Source of the DNA: Chlorocebus sabaeus
Lineage: Eukaryota; Chordata; Mammalia; Primates; Cercopithecidae
Assembly: GCF_047675955.1 (NCBI RefSeq)
Contig: NC_132915.1
Location: 16,910,266 to 16,974,265 of the forward strand
Direction of reading: 5' to 3'
DNA: 64,000 nt
In this document: positions 23,590 through 34,784 of the stretch, piece after piece
Layout of the letters: each line of letters opens with the position of its first letter
How positions within the stretch are numbered: position 1 is the stretch's first letter
Notes under the pieces: generated by a model
Database searches by the model: none
Told to the model about the DNA's origin: nothing
The model's input: only the letters and a program-made list of their open reading frames with translations
Translations under genes and position numbers: made by a program

Positions 23590-24096
23590 GTTTTCCCTTT
23601 GGTTGGTAGTGTGGAGGCCACACCATACTTGGAGTTACTGTAAAAGATGTGAACTGGTAGGAGTTTTTCAGACCTCTGGCAGCCTTCCCCAAAAAGTCCA
23701 GAAGTTGAAAGTCCCAAGACATGTTCAAGCTGGCCAAGTGTAAAGACCTTGCTCCCTATAATGACAGCTGATTCTACACATGAACTGCTTCCATAGCACA
23801 GTATCTGTACCTCCCAGGTGGAGCTGGGGTCGGTTCCATTACCAAACTCTATGGGGGATCTTGAGAAATGGCCTCAGGCCCAGACACTTCAACCAAGGAT
23901 CCAGGAGTATGGCCAGCTGGGTCCTCCGAGTCCTAAAAGGACTGAAAATTGTGGAAGAGGACCAAGACAAGGGCTACAAACCTAACACCTTTGGTGCAAA
24001 GAGATCTGGACAGAAATGCAGGATAGGTGGTGACTGCCAAGAAGAAGCATTAGAACAAAAGATGCTGGGTTAATAATTGCCTCATTAAAAAGAAAA
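23590..24096 (+). pseudogene. RPS19P: RPS19 processed pseudogene, full length
   Basis: This is a retrocopy of the mRNA for ribosomal protein S19, a component of the small ribosomal subunit. It is intronless and includes the 5' UTR with its pyrimidine-rich start (23590-23634), the coding region (23635-24053), the TAG stop and the 3' UTR with 'taataattgcctcatt' and an A-rich tail. The start codon is ATA. The coding part is 419 bp against 438 bp for the parent, so small deletions shift the frame; the one visible long stretch of S19 sequence (HFNQGS..., LKGLKIVE) lies in its second half. The perfect 11-bp duplication tctgaaacaca lies at 23579-23589 and 24097-24107. It interrupts the outer L1M and is not translatable. 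Confidence 0.96.
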
Positions 24097-25071
24097 TCTG
24101 AAACACATCTTAAGCAGTGCTGAGAGGAAAATCTATAACATTAATCATATTAGAAAACAGAAACATTTTTCAAATTAACAATATAAGCTTCCTTAAGTTC
24201 TTCTTTCAAAACTTGTAAAAGGGACAGCAAAACAAATACAAAACAAACAAAAGGAACAAACAGTAAAGGTAAGAGCAGAATGCAGTCAAATTGACACACC
24301 AAAACAACAGAGAAATTTGATGAAAATCACGTTGGCTCATTGGCAAAATAAACAGAATTATCAATCTTTTAGCAAGACTGACAAAGAAAAAATAGAGGAG
24401 ATACAAATGACCAATATCACGAATGAAACAAGATATCATTACAAACCCTGCAAACGTCTAACAGTTAAGGGAGCGCTACCAACAAATCTGTACACCCAAA
24501 TTTGACAACTTAGATGAAAGGGACTGATATCTTGAAAACTACAAACTTACACAACTAATCTGATATGAAACTAATAATTTTGAATAGCTCTATTCAGCAA
24601 TTACGAATTATGAAATTCATAATTTTAAAACTCCCAAAAATTAAATCTCCAGGACATAGTTTCACTGGAGAATTCTACCAAATGTTTAAATAATAATTAT
24701 CACTGATTCTAAACGATTTATTTTATAAAATAGAAAAGGAAGTTTCACAGACAAACACAGTACAAGAAAATAAAACTACAGATGAATATTCCTCATAAGT
24801 ATAGCTGCAAAATCCTTAACAGAATATTAGCAAATATAATTCAGCAATACAAAAAAGAAATTATACATGATGGGACCAAATGGAGTTTATTCCAGGGTTG
24901 CAAGGATGTTTCAATATCCAGAATCAGTCAACGTAATCTACCATACTAACAGTTTAAGAAAAAAAAAAAGTGGTGCAGAAAAGCATTTGACAAAATGGTA
25001 TACACATTAAAGATAAAAATGCTCTTAAAAATAGGAATAAAGGGAAATTAACCTGATAAAGAACATCTGCC

Positions 25072-25097
25072 AAAAAAAAAAAAAAAAAAAAAAAAAA
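25072..25097 (+). repeat. Poly-A run of 26 inside old L1 ORF2
   Basis: An uninterrupted A26 tract lies within reverse-transcriptase-region L1M sequence, not at an element end. It probably expanded by slippage from a shorter A-run of the L1. No separate insertion or target duplication is visible. Confidence 0.8.
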
Positions 25098-26216
25098 CAC
25101 AAAAAACAAACCTTACAGCTAACGTTGTACTGAAAGATGTGACTATAGAAAAAAAATCCTTTTTTCTAATGCTATTGTTAGAAACCAGGCAAAAATATCA
25201 ACACTGACCACTCTTACACCATATATTCCTAGCATCAACAATGCTATCCAATGCAGTTAAGACAATGCAGTTAATACAAGGCTTATTACTTATATAGGAA
25301 GAAATAAAAGTGCCCCTGTGTATAGATAGCATGGTTGTCTGCATAGATAATCCCAATAAATTTGCAAAAAAAAATTTAGAACTATTAAGTGAATTCAGAA
25401 ATGCCACAGAATACAAAGTAAACATACAAAAATCAATTTTATTTCTGTATACTGGAAAATGAATTTAAAAACACTTTAAGTAAAAATACAAAACCATTTG
25501 CAATTGAGGAAATAAACTCAAAAGATATTTTAAATCTAAAAAGTATATAGGACTTTAATGCTGAAAATTATGAAGTACTGGTAAAAGAAATCAAAGAAGA
25601 TGTAAATAGAGATACATACTATCTTCATGGATTAGAACATAGATGTCAAATCTTTCCAAATCAATACACAAGATTAATGTGATCCTTATGAAATCTCAAC
25701 AAGCTTTTGTATATATAAGGTTATTCTAAAATGTATACACAAACGCAAAGTAATTAAAATATCAAAAACAATTTTGAAAAAGAAGAAAAATGTGGGATTA
25801 GCCTACTCTCTTTTAAAACTTATTATAAAGCTATAGTAATTAAGACTATGTAGTATTGGTGGAGTCATGAGCATGTAGATCAGTAGAACAAAATAGAGAA
25901 CCCATAAATAGGTTCACACATATATGTCCAGATGATTTTTTGATACATGTCTAAAAGCGATATAGAGAAAAAACAATAGCCTTTCTGCAAATGATGCTGG
26001 AGCAATTAGACATTCATAAACCCAAAAAATTAAACAGAAAATAAACTTAAACCTCACTTTATTTAAAAGTTAACTCAAAATGGATTATGGATTACATGAA
26101 AAAGATAAAACTCTAAAACTTTTAGAAAAAAATGGGATAAATCTTTTGGATCACAGTTCTTAGAGTTAACATGAAAAGCATGATTGATAAAAAGAAAAAA
26201 CTAATAAATTCGACTT

Positions 26217-26574
26217 TGTGTTAGTCCATTTTCATGCTGCTGATAAAGACATTTCTGAGACTGGGCAATTTACAAAGGAAAGACACTTAATTTCGCTTAC
26301 AGTTCCACGTGGCTGCAGAAGCCTCACAATCATGGTGGAAGACAAGGAGGAACAAGTCTCATCTTATGTGGATGGCGACAGGCAAAGAGAGGAGCCCTTG
26401 TGGATGGAAGTTCCCATTTTAATAATCATTAGACCTCATAAGATTCATTGACTATCATGAGAACGGTATGGGAAAGACTTGCCCCCTTGATTCAATTACC
26501 CCCCACCGGGTCCCTCTCACAACACGTGGGAATTCAAGATGAGATTTCGGTGGGGACACACCAAACTCATATCA
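26217..26574 (-). mobile_element. THE1 (MaLR) solo LTR, antisense, 5-bp TSD
   Basis: Antisense THE1 from 'tgtgttagtccattttcatg' to 'ccaaactcatatca' (358 bp, near the usual length), including 'acagttccacgtggctgcag' and 'cccaccgggtccctctcaca'. The perfect duplication gactt lies at 26212-26216 and 26575-26579. It interrupts the outer L1M. No internal retroviral region is present. Confidence 0.95.
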
Positions 26575-27213
26575 GACTTTAAAATTTATAAATTTGCTAT
26601 GTGAAAAAAAGACAAACACTGACTGGGGGAAAATATTTGCATATGGTGTATCTGAAAAATGTCTTAGATAAAAATATATAAAGAAGATTCGAAACTCAAC
26701 AGTAAAAAACAAACAAACAAAAAAACCCAAATAATCCTTTTAGAATACAGGCAAAGGACATGAACAGATATTTCACTGTAGAAGGTATAGTGAATAAGTA
26801 CATAAGCACATGAAAAGATGTTCAACTTCATTAGTTATCAGATAATTGTAAATTGAAGCCACAATGAGATATAACTACACACCTATTAGAATGGCTAAAA
26901 AATTGTTTAAAAACAAAGGGACAAAAGAAAATACTGGGTGAGAATGGAGAGAAACTAGGTCATTCATTTATTTTTGGTTGGAATGTAAATGGTAAACCCT
27001 CTCTGAAGAACACTTTGGCAATTTTTTAAAAACAAACTAACATGTAACTAACAGGTCACTCAGCAATTTCACTCCTAGAAATATTTATTTCAGAGAAATG
27101 AAGACTTACGTTCACATAAGAACTTGTATGTGAATTTTTATAGAAGCTTTTTTTAGTACTAGCCAAAAAAAAAAAAAAAAACTCAGATGTCTTTCAATTG
27201 ATAAATGGTTAAA

Positions 27214-27497
27214 TAACCTAGGTTTATCCATACCATCTTATACTAATCAGTAATAAAATTAAATATTTAAGTATAAAATGAAATACTAAAGTATTTCACT
27301 AAAGTATTTCATTTTATACTTAAATATTTCATTTTGTCATATAAGTATCTCATTTTATTATGAGTATTTAAGTATTTCTTTTTATTATATATGTATTTCA
27401 TGTTATTATATAAGTATTTCATTATATTTAGTATAAATACTAAAGTACTTCATTTTATAACTGATTAGTATAACATGGTATGGATAAACATAGCTTA
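27214..27497. repeat. Imperfect palindrome with 47-bp arms
   Basis: The left arm 27214-27260 is L1M ORF2 sequence. The right arm 27451-27497 is its inverted copy, 42 of 47 identical. Between them lie a perfect 27-bp inverted repeat (27261-27287 with 27303-27329), a 13-bp tandem pair actaaagtatttc (27285-27297, 27298-27310), and several degenerate units of about 20-30 bp built on 'taagtatttcattttatta'. The 3' continuation of the L1M is lost here. Confidence 0.9.
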
Positions 27498-27499
27498 TT

Positions 27500-27684
27500 T
27501 ATTTAATTTTAAAAAATATAAAAATATACATTTATGATGATTTTACTTGTATTTCATTGCAAAGAGTAATGGATACATGTCATCAAACCACTATCCAAAT
27601 AGTGTCCCTGCTTTTTATTTCTCCAAACACAGTTTAAGGCCATATGTTTCAATGTAGTTGCTCATAAAACTCAGTTTATTTTTT
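27500..27684. other. Unassigned AT-rich DNA
   Basis: Short stretch between the palindrome and an L2 fragment. Nothing recognised. Confidence 0.35.
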
Positions 27685-27830
27685 CACTGTCTCACAAATA
27701 TATATAGAGTGCTGCTCCATATCAAGCACAGTGCTATGATAGAAACAGGAGTGAGCAAAAATGACATAGTCTCATGTCTAATAGGGCTTTCAGAAGTGAA
27801 TAAGCTAATAAAGAAATAATTAAATTTTTA
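27685..27830 (-). mobile_element. L2 fragment, antisense
   Basis: 'atatcaagcacagtgctatg' with 'aggagtgagcaaaaatgac' and 'gtctaatagggctttc' is a diverged antisense L2 end (ccaggcactgtgctagg ... gtgaacaaaacaga ... tagtgggg). Confidence 0.52.
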
Positions 27831-27934
27831 TGACATGTAATATAAAAGAAGAATGTCTTAGAGAATATGAATGGGATAGAATAGTCAAAAATGTCCTTTT
27901 TACATATTATTTAAACTGAGATCCAAAGAATATA

Positions 27935-28640
27935 AAGAAATCAACTGTCCAAACGTATTTGCTTTCAACATATTTCATGAATCTGTCTACTATTTTTTGT
28001 CTCCTCAACACAACCTAGTTTAAAACACTGTCTAACAGCACTCACGTGGATCATTACAATGGCCTTTTCCCTGAGCTCCCCAGATCATTTCTGTTTTCAT
28101 TATATCCTAGGCTCCATATGATTAAAAGGAAAATCAGATAATCTGATTCTTCTGCTTAAAACTCTTCCATGACTTCTAGGATAAAGGTTCAATCTTCAAC
28201 AAGCCCTTTACATTTGCCTGATCTCACCTTTCCTATCACCATGGCCTGAGGTTGGGCCGCTATCCATCTCACTCTCTCCTTTCAGGCAACCTGGCATCAG
28301 GGGCTTAAAAATAGCACTATGTGGTCTCCAGTCTTAGCGCTGAACTGAACTCTGGCCTCTGCCCCACGTGCTAGTATGTTTGCCTTGCTAGATCTCAGCT
28401 CAAAAGTCTTTCCTGAACCCCATCCTAGAACAGATGCTCTATGTAACAAACCCATGACATCCTTTATCTTTTCTTTACAGTATGCACAAAATGTGGCTAT
28501 TTTAATAAGTATCTTGTCCGCTCCACTAGGTTGAGGACAGAAAGGATCTCTCTCTCTCAACACTGTATTTCCAAGCAGAGTGTATTGGTTGGCATAAGCA
28601 AATGTTTAATAAGTTTGCTAACTGAATGAGTAGATAAATG
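27935..28640 (+). mobile_element. L2 3' region
   Basis: Long sense L2 match: 'cttaaaactcttccatgact', 'aagccctttacatttgcctg', 'atctcagctcaaaagtcttt', 'cctgaaccccatcctagaa', 'ctccactaggttgaggacag', ending 'aatgtttaataagtttgcta' and 'actgaatgagta'. It is among the best preserved L2 stretches in the window, about 700 bp with no open frame. Confidence 0.68.
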
Positions 28641-28786
28641 AACTACTAATTTTTTGTTAAATTTACTAAGATTCTTCAAAATATTATGATTGAATTAAAT
28701 AGAGATGTGATTGTTAAAAAAGGTTGACCCTGGAAATATTCATAAAATGATTTTGTACTTCATTATGGCCTGAAAATAACTCAATA

Positions 28787-28937
28787 TTTACTTTTTTTTT
28801 TTTTTAATTTTAGTAGAGGCGGGCGGATCACGAGGTCAGGAGATCGAGACCATCCTAGCTAACACGATGAAACCCTGTCTCTACTGGGGTTTCAGGCTGG
28901 GGTTACAGGTGTGAGCCACCACGCCCGACCTTTACTT
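28787..28937 (-). mobile_element. Alu with an internal inversion
   Basis: The ends are antisense Alu: a T-run plus 'attttagtaga' at the left (28792-28817) and 'ggttacaggtgtgagccacc' plus 'acgcccgacc' at the right (28886-28930). The middle, 'ggcgggcggatcacgaggtc' through 'aaccctgtctctact' (about 28817-28885), is sense-oriented Alu, so the central segment is flipped relative to its ends. tttactt flanks the element at 28787-28793 and 28931-28937, so it was one insertion that was rearranged in place. Confidence 0.87.
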
Positions 28938-29131
28938 CTATTTTGAGTGTGTAGTTTTTCTTTTTTCTTTTCATGATTTTTATATTGGCATATAAATGCT
29001 GGAAAAACATTTTCTCAAAACAAAAATACTGACAATTAAATACAAGATTAGGTCTCATTATCAATTAAGAATTTTGGCTAATGTGAAAATGAACAGTTTT
29101 CCTGTGTGTTTTTAAAGGAAAAAATGATATC
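28938..29131. other. Unassigned AT-rich DNA
   Basis: Nothing recognised between the rearranged Alu and a MIR. Confidence 0.35.
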
Positions 29132-29335
29132 TGCATCTGTGTAGTAGAATGGTTAACAGAACAGGCTTTTGATTTGACAGTCTAGATATGAAATACTAGA
29201 AATATTAATTATTTATTTGATCACTTTATTTTTTCACATATAAAATGCAAATACTGCCTCAGAAAATAGTCATAAGAATCTGTAAAATAACATTGATGAT
29301 TATAACTGGAACATAATACTTGTATTAAACTTTTT
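29132..29335 (+). mobile_element. MIR
   Basis: 'gtagtagaatggttaacaga' corresponds to the MIR head ('agcatagtggttaagagca'). It is followed by 'atttgatcactttatttttt', 'cacatataaaatgcaaatac' and 'aactggaacataatacttg', which follow MIR in order. Strongly diverged, nearly full length. Confidence 0.57.
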
Positions 29336-29544
29336 GTAAGTTTATTGTTGAGCTTACTGTAAATAAGCCATAAGTAGTAGACATTAATATCAAGTTAATG
29401 AAGAATGCAAACACTATTGCAAGAGAAAGTTTTTAGAAAATGAAATGTGTCCAAATAATACATTTGCTGATTTTACTAAAATTAACATATTACAAGCTCA
29501 TTCATATTTCAAAAGTCCTGAATTTGACTGCTATATTATTATGA

Positions 29545-29872
29545 GGGGTTGGCAAACAACAGCCCATAGGCCGAATCTGGCCCACCATCTGCTTTTCTAC
29601 AGCTTACCAACTAAGAATAGGTTTTACCTTTTTAAGTGGTTGAAAAGATCAAGAAAAGAATATTTTGTAACATGTGAAAATTATACAAAATTCAAATGTC
29701 AGTGTCCATAAATGAAGTTATATTGGAATACAGTCATGCTCATTCATTTACATATAATCTATGGCTTTTTCTGCACTACAACTGCAGAATTGAGTAGTTA
29801 TAACAAAGACTGTGTGTCCTAAAATATTTGGTATCTGACTTTTTACAGAAAAATTTTGCCAACACTTGTTAT
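29545..29872. mobile_element. hAT-type element (ggttggcaaac / gccaacacttg ends)
   Basis: Begins 'ggggttggcaaacaacagcc' and ends 'aaattttgccaacacttg', an inverted-terminal pair. Inside are 'gccgaatctggcccaccatc', 'atattggaatacagtcatgc', 'tctatggctttttctgcact' and 'aaatatttggtatctgactt'. This is a well-known mammalian non-autonomous DNA transposon pattern whose family name I cannot give. A second partial copy is at 33919-34027. Confidence 0.67.
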
Positions 29873-30365
29873 TAGTAGGGCTTCATAACATGCCTATCAC
29901 GGATTTTGATCCTTACTGGAATCTCTCTTTCCTTCATCCTGCATTTTTGTGTGTTGACCTGTGCTGACATTAGAACATATCCTTGCTCTACTGATTTAAG
30001 ACAAATACAGTTGCCTAAATCCTTTACTGTTTTTCATTAGTCACCTAAGTGATCTCCTGGTGCCTAGGCCTCCTCTACCACACAACTAACCCCAGTCTGC
30101 CTGTGTGTCTGGTCTTAAATCTTAGATAAGATAATCTGAGAGTGCCTCTCATGGATTGCCCAACCACTTAATCAAGTGTGTAAGTGAAAATTGCACTATA
30201 AATCAAATTATTACAGAGCAAATCATAGCCTCCCTGAGGAAAATGCTATAAATGAGCTTTGTTTTTCTGAACAAGAATCTAGCATTGAGGGAAGTAATGA
30301 TGCAAGGTAAAAACATAGTAAATTTGTTTGAACGGTTAAAACTATCAAAAACATCTTTCACATTA
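29873..30365. other. Unassigned DNA
   Basis: No recognisable repeat or gene in about 490 bp. Confidence 0.35.
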
Positions 30366-30528
30366 TAAGCTTTTGGAACTGGAAATATCTTTGGAAATGA
30401 TTCAATTATATGATTTTTAGATGACAAAACTGAGGGTGATATGCCTTCTTTCCCAAGGTCAGATAGTGGGTATCATAGACTGCACCAAATCTCACATCTT
30501 CTATTCCCAGCCCAGGCCACTAGCTTCT
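30366..30528 (-). mobile_element. Possible MIR, antisense
   Basis: 'gatgacaaaactgagggtg' followed by 'cccaaggtcagatagtggg' and 'cttctattcccagcccagg' follows the antisense MIR order (gaggaaactgaggc, cccaaggtcacacagc). Only moderate similarity. Confidence 0.43.
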
Positions 30529-31251
30529 CTAACAAAATGGTAATGAGTGTATTCTCTTATTATAGAAAAATAATATATTATGTAAGGAGCATAGAAGATA
30601 CAAAATTTTATTGTATTTTATTGAAAGTTTAATGGGTCCAAAATTAATCTTAACTTAAAGATCATTAATTAAAATTAATTTATTTTTCTTTGCCTACCTT
30701 CTAAAAACGTAGAATTCTGTTTTATGCTATATTTGTGAAGGTGGAATTCGAAAGTGTTAGTCAGGAGTGGGGAAATTGATTTAAATAGCTGGATAGAATC
30801 AGATTTCTTCCACCGAAGTTTTAATTCATGCCATTTTATAGGATTTTTTTCTAGGTTTCCCTGTCTGAGGCAGAGACTTTCATGGATATGATACCAAATT
30901 CTCTTTCAAAAATAAAACATGAATGACCAAAGACTTTTGCAATTTAGTTTTATGAATGAGTAATCTCTACAATCAATTCTGCTTGTTTGCATTTTATCTA
31001 TTCTCTGATAACAGCCAGAAATATCAAGAGAGTGTAATTTAATTTTGCATTTTTAAGTACAAAAGAAACATGAAGGGAAATTTCATGAATGTATATGGAA
31101 GAGGAAAAGATTATGGACATAGTCATATTTTTGCCTGTATTTGCTGTTGTAAGAACTATTTATGGTTAACTCTATGTAATAACATGGTTATATATATATT
31201 TTATAATAGTCCAGCATTAAAACCATCACTTCTTCCTCTTCTATTTTATTT
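30529..31251. other. Unassigned AT-rich DNA
   Basis: No repeat family, RNA gene or coding signal recognised in about 720 bp. Confidence 0.35.
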
Positions 31252-31542
31252 CATTTTATTTTTTTAGAGACAGTGTCGCACTCTGTCACCCAGACTTGAG
31301 TATAGTGGTGTGATCATAGCTCATTGTGGCCTCAAATACCTGGGCTCAAATGATTCTTCTGCCTCAGCCTCCCAAGTAGCTGGGACTGCAGGCATGCACT
31401 ACCATACCTGGATATATTTTTAAAAATTTTTTGTAGACACTGGGTCTTGTCCAGACTGGTCTTGAACTCCTGTCCTGAGTCAATTCTCCTACCTCGACCT
31501 CCCATAGTGCTGGGATTACAGGGATGAGACACATGCCTGGCC
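31252..31542 (-). mobile_element. AluJ, antisense
   Basis: Full-length antisense Alu from 'ttttttagagacagtgtcgc' to 'gatgagacacatgcctggcc'. J-type signatures include 'gtggcctcaaatacctgggc' and 'tttttgtagacactgggtc'. Divergence is high, as expected for the oldest Alu class. Confidence 0.9.
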
Positions 31543-33062
31543 TCCCTCTTTTTTAACCTTGGCAAGTTCCCAGAGTAACCAAGGAATGACCATGGGAAAA
31601 GTGATGATTATTGGAAATAGTAATTAGACAAATGTAAAATGAGGAAAATGTAGGAAGAATGAGGTGCAGTGTGTTGGCTACCTGTAGCAGAGAGTAAGTT
31701 TTCTTGGTACTGAATTGTTATTTTCAAAGTGAATGTTTATTTTTTCACCAAGATGAACACTTAATTTCATAGCTGATTTAGGTTCTGGGGCCTTCCACTC
31801 CTCTCAGAGTGATGACACAGGTGTGACCTGGCACGTCTCAGACTGAGGTAACTTTGGTATTGGTGAAATGTGAGAACAGTGGGCAGAATTTTGGGAGCAG
31901 ATCAGATGTGGGATCAGGTAAACGTGGAGTGTTTAAAAATAGGTAAGAAAATTTAAGTTTCAAGTGAAATTTGAAGCAGTTCAATTGAAAATGCTTGTGG
32001 TATATAGGGTGAAAATAATCAATTTAAATGAAATTTCAGGAAGGAGAACACATTGATTTTACTCTTTCTCACTGAACTATCATGAAAACTGAAGAAAAAG
32101 ACCACAAGCCTCCTTGGAATAATACTAGTACCACAGCCATAAATATTCGAAGAATTATTCAGAGTAAGTTTAGAAAAACTCATTTACTTTCTGTCTACAT
32201 ACTTAGCAAGGATATCCATAATTACCATTAAAATGCACATATTGGAAAACAGAAAAAAAAAAGTAGCTCTGGAGAAATTTGGATATCTCCAAAGCATACA
32301 CACACTCTAACTTTTTTCTATGTTGAAAGGATCTCAACATCATTCTTCTACCTCCCAATATTTTAAACGTAGAGAGTAAATATTTTTGTCCTTCATATTG
32401 AAATTCTGAATATATTTCCTACTAGAAATATATCCACTATAATTAAACTTTTCCTGTGCTGGGATGGAGTCTTGGCTCAACAGGAGACCAAGAAGACTTC
32501 AAAACAGACTTGATAAGGCAGTTGATTTGCAAAATTTCTGATTCAATTCAGTGCTTCATACAGATTTTGAAAGCTGAAAATTGTCATTACATTCTAATAC
32601 CAAATTGTCCCTATAGATTATCTGTGGTACCCTCAAATCTAGTTGTTTGGAAGGTTTTCAGGAGTCTCTCATAGCTACACTTGCACATACAAGAGGATAA
32701 AATTATAACATACTTGGATAGAAAAAATCTCCATTTTGCCAAAAATATTTGTTTTTTCTACAGTGCTTATACCTTCATATTAATTTTCAGAATCAAAATA
32801 TTAGAAATATTTCACATCTAGTTATGACTGGCTGATGTTGTCTATATTTCTCTGAATCCAGGTATGTGTGTATGAGAGAGAGGAGACAGAAACTTCCAGC
32901 AGGGTTTGCCCCCAAAATTGACATGTCAGCTCAAATTAAATATCATCTTATCTGATTCGTTTAGCATAAATATGTAAATTGTTACAACTGTCAAAGTATT
33001 CACTGGCTCATGTGGCTTAATCACTATTTACAATGATTAATTTTGAGATCATGGGATGATTA
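31543..33062. other. Unassigned DNA
   Basis: About 1.5 kb with no recognisable repeat, RNA gene or exon. Confidence 0.35.
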
Positions 33063-33175
33063 TCTTTCATCCATTGTACCCTGTTTTGCTTACACTTAAC
33101 GTTGTACTCCCAGCATCTCAAACAATTTTTGGCACATAGTAGGATTTCAATACATATTTAATAACTAAAATACAA
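33063..33175 (+). mobile_element. L2 3' terminus
   Basis: 'tgtactcccagcatctcaaa', 'ttggcacatagtaggatttc', 'aatacatatttaataacta' follows the terminal ~100 bp of L2 (consensus 'cctggcacatagtaggcgctcaataaatatt'). Confidence 0.57.
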
Positions 33176-33918
33176 TGTGTAAAACTTCGTAAATAGAAAC
33201 ATAAACATTGTTGAACTACTCACCACAATGTCCCTAGGATTGCTTTCTACCCCTGTTCCTTCCTCGCACCTTCCTCACCCCATACAGGCTGCAGCTGCCC
33301 TGCTCAATGCTCATGGCAATGGGTGTGTAGACATGAATAAGTGTCTGTGAAGGGATGGTCCCTTGTTTTGCTCCCCAGACTGGCTGTGAGCAGAGTATTG
33401 GTCAGCAAAGAGCCCAGCGTAGAGAGAATGCATATTCTCTTTCTAATACAGAGCCCTAGGAAACTCCCAGAGAATATGGTTGCATGGCACATTCTAAGCA
33501 GAAAGTTCCACTGCTCTTGGAGTGCCCCATGCTTAAGCATGATGCAAACATGAGAATAACATGTGCATACAACAGAGAAGGAGCAAAATGCCTTGTTAAC
33601 GGAAATAAGAACTAACTCTGTAGCTTTCTGTTTTGATCATTAACACACAAGGACCAAGGAGCATCAACCTCCCAAGAGAAATCAGTACGGGTAGATGACA
33701 ACTAAGATCCAATAGACCCCTCTTCATACCTAGACCAAGGTGCTTTAGCATTGCCAGCTTCTAACAACTTCAACCTCAATGCCAGAACACATGGTTTTTG
33801 TCATGTTAGCAGAAGGGATGATTGTGATATTAATTTATTATTAAGGAGGAATCTACAAATGTTAGGACTTTTGTACACTTTATTTCAGTACTACAATTCA
33901 TACCCACCATGTGTCTAA
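33176..33918. other. Unassigned DNA
   Basis: Nothing recognised. Overlapping 70-78 codon frames on opposite strands near 33304-33553 are mutual shadows without domain content. A short palindrome agagaatgcatattctct lies near 33424-33441. Confidence 0.38.
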
Positions 33919-34027
33919 TCCAGGGGTCACAAACTACAGCCCTGAGGCCAGTTCAACCCTGCTTCCTGGTTTTGTAGAGCCCATACATTAAGGATGGTTT
34001 TTACATTTTTTTAAAATTGTAAATAAA
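33919..34027. mobile_element. Second copy of the 29,545 hAT family, cut by Alu
   Basis: 'ccaggggtcacaaactacag', 'ccctgaggccagttcaaccc', 'aaggatggtttttacatttt' match the first part of the element at 29545-29872. It stops where an antisense Alu begins, and I do not see the missing half after the Alu. Confidence 0.6.
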
Positions 34028-34331
34028 TTTTTTTAAATTTTATTTTATTTGAGAGGGAGTCTTGTTCTGTCACCCAGGCTGGAGTGCAGTGGCACAATCT
34101 TGGCTCACTGCAACCTCTGCCTCCTGGGTTCAAGCGATTCTCCTGCCTCAGCCTCCTGAGTAGCTGGGATTACAGGCGAGCACCACCATGCCCGGCTAAT
34201 TTTTTGTATTTTTAGTAGAGACAGGTTTTCACAGTGTTAGCCAGGATGGTCTGGATCTCCTGACCTTGTGATCCCCCCGCCTCGGCCTCCCCAAGTGCTG
34301 GGATTACAGGCATGAGCCACCGCACCTGGCT
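34028..34331 (-). mobile_element. AluS, antisense
   Basis: Full-length antisense Alu from the T-rich tail through 'ttctgtcacccaggctggag', 'gcctcctgggttcaagcgat' and 'ctgaccttgtgatccccccg' to 'catgagccaccgcacctggc'. Confidence 0.96.
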
Positions 34332-34784
34332 GCTTTGTTTTTATTTTCTAATATCCAATCTGGAGGCATTATATTTAATGGATTAAACAATTAAATGAAT
34401 GTGTGTTCCAGGTGAGAAATTTAGAATCCATGAATTAATGTTTGGCTAAAGTTAGGTCTACTGAGCAGCACTAATTTACATATTTAAGGCTAAACATACA
34501 ATTTTTAAAAATCTAGGTTTAAAAATTTTTCTTCATTAGTTAATTCATCTTTGCTTTCTTATATATTAAAAGGAGAAAAGTGTGGTTACTCCAGACACAT
34601 GTTTTCCTTTTCTGCTGTAATCCCCTTAGAGTTCAAGAACTAATGTCACATTCATATTCTCTTAAAAAAGAATATACTGAAATTGCCCCTTTTAATTTTC
34701 AAAACATTAAACTCAACTCTATTGATATAAAAATGGTACTAGGTTTCCCTTTTCCTAACTGAAGGCTTATTTTTCCATTTCTAG
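34332..34784. other. Unassigned AT-rich DNA
   Basis: No repeat or gene recognised. Confidence 0.35.

Larger units (their letters stand above)
20509..27260 (+). mobile_element. Old L1M host element with three nested insertions
   Basis: Sense L1M begins with the pre-ORF2 region ('tttctgtatttcacttgaaa', 'aggcaggaaaaagaaaatag'), enters ORF2 ('attaaatataaatggtctaa') and resumes after each insertion: endonuclease region at 22818-23578, reverse-transcriptase region at 24108-26211, C-terminal region at 26580-27260. Frames are shattered by stops and indels. The order of motifs across the gaps shows one original element, disrupted by a second L1M, an RPS19 retrocopy and a THE1 LTR. It ends at a palindrome. 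Confidence 0.85.

Noticed and set aside
25072..25097. A26 run as a separate insertion's tail
   Set aside because: L1M ORF2 sequence continues on both sides without a gap or duplication, so slippage is simpler.
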